Positions 13,588 to 13,771 of a stretch of DNA of 13,771 nucleotides are shown one piece after another. The position numbers and the translations under genes are program-made. The stretch is from JARBAU01 sp029237525 (GTDB lineage: Archaea > Thermoproteota > Nitrososphaeria > Nitrososphaerales > Nitrososphaeraceae): contig DATBKT010000231.1 in assembly GCA_036555705.1 (NCBI GenBank), forward strand, positions 1-13,771, in the 5' to 3' direction. The notes beneath the pieces are model-generated. The model made no database searches. It was not told the origin of the DNA and was given only the letters and a program-made list of their open reading frames with translations. Every line of letters begins with the position of its first letter. Within the stretch, counting starts at the first letter, position 1.

Positions 13588-13771
13588 TTGTCTACGAAAC
13601 AGAAAACAAGACCAAAGTATAAAGGCTCAACACCCCGATCTATATGGAAAGGAAGTATAAGCTTTGGACTGGTAAGTATTCCAGTCAAGCTTTATAATGC
13701 AACATACGACAGAGAATTCTCTTTCAATCAGTTGTGTCCAAATGGTCATAAAATACAATACAAGAGATGGT
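13588..13771 (+). CDS. ku: Ku DNA end-binding protein, 5' part (runs off the window)
   Basis: From TTG 13588 the frame gives 61 codons: a basic extension (MSTKQKTRPKYKGSTP), then SIWKGSISFGLVSIPVKLYN and FNQLCPNGHKIQYKRW. This is the signature N-terminus of prokaryotic Ku, which normally begins close to M-x-x-IWKG-x-I-x-FGLV-x-IPV and continues to the C-P-x-x-H/Q knot. Ku is a homodimeric ring that threads onto double-strand break ends and recruits ligase D for non-homologous end joining. The 16-residue Lys/Arg-rich extension is longer than in most bacterial Ku and might add DNA contacts. Ku is uncommon in archaea, so bacterial origin is likely. The rest of the gene and any ligD lie beyond 13771. 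Confidence 0.85.
   Translation, partial: MSTKQKTRPKYKGSTPRSIWKGSISFGLVSIPVKLYNATYDREFSFNQLCPNGHKIQYKRW

Noticed and set aside
13434..13688. 84-codon minus-strand frame at the right end
   Set aside because: It overlaps the Ku coding start on the opposite strand, has no family resemblance, and has a Phe/Leu/Cys-rich shadow composition.
1..13771. CRISPR array, tRNA, rRNA or insertion sequence
   Set aside because: No regularly spaced repeats, cloverleaf-type sequences, rRNA stretches, transposase motifs or paired terminal repeats were seen by eye. Small RNAs cannot be excluded without covariance searches.

Overview
The window has two parts of different origin. Positions 1 to about 731 are GC-rich, with strong Shine-Dalgarno sites and GC-ending codons, and look like actinobacterial DNA. 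They hold the start of an unrecognised leftward gene, an operator-like region, a possible small leftward ORF, and the first 90 codons of an aldo/keto reductase. That reductase is cut in mid-domain at about 731. From there to the end the DNA is AT-rich and reads as a soil ammonia-oxidising archaeon (Thaumarchaeota/Nitrososphaerota, most like Candidatus Nitrosocosmicus). Reasons: low GC, TATA-like boxes about 25 bp before start codons (leaderless style), a DUF1404-type membrane protein, an F420/PPOX-type flavoprotein, and soluble histidine kinase and receiver genes. The species assignment is inference. The sharp join is most simply an assembly chimera; recent transfer is the alternative.

Archaeal layout, left to right: a 67-aa hypothetical (-); a 47-aa Cys-rich zinc-finger-like protein (-); an Asp-box (BNR) beta-propeller (+); a DUF1404/CtaG-like membrane protein (+) followed by fragments of a zinc alcohol dehydrogenase; a 58-aa basic protein (-); a broken ORF (-); a PPOX-class flavoprotein (-); a cytosolic histidine kinase (+) followed by a decayed receiver gene (-); a metallophosphoesterase (-) divergent from a HerA-like ATPase (+); a receiver-only response regulator (-); a possible 48-aa ORF (+); a major royal jelly/Yellow-family protein (+); and, at the right edge, the first 61 codons of a Ku protein (+).

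Most genes are single transcription units with long AT-rich gaps, and three gaps contain gene remnants, so this looks like an accessory, turning-over part of the chromosome. The kinase and the receiver-only regulator could form a signalling pair, with the decayed receiver a lost second partner. The HerA-like ATPase, the phosphoesterase and Ku hint at DNA-end metabolism, but only Ku is clearly a double-strand-break repair protein. No tRNA, rRNA, CRISPR array, transposase or complete insertion sequence was found.
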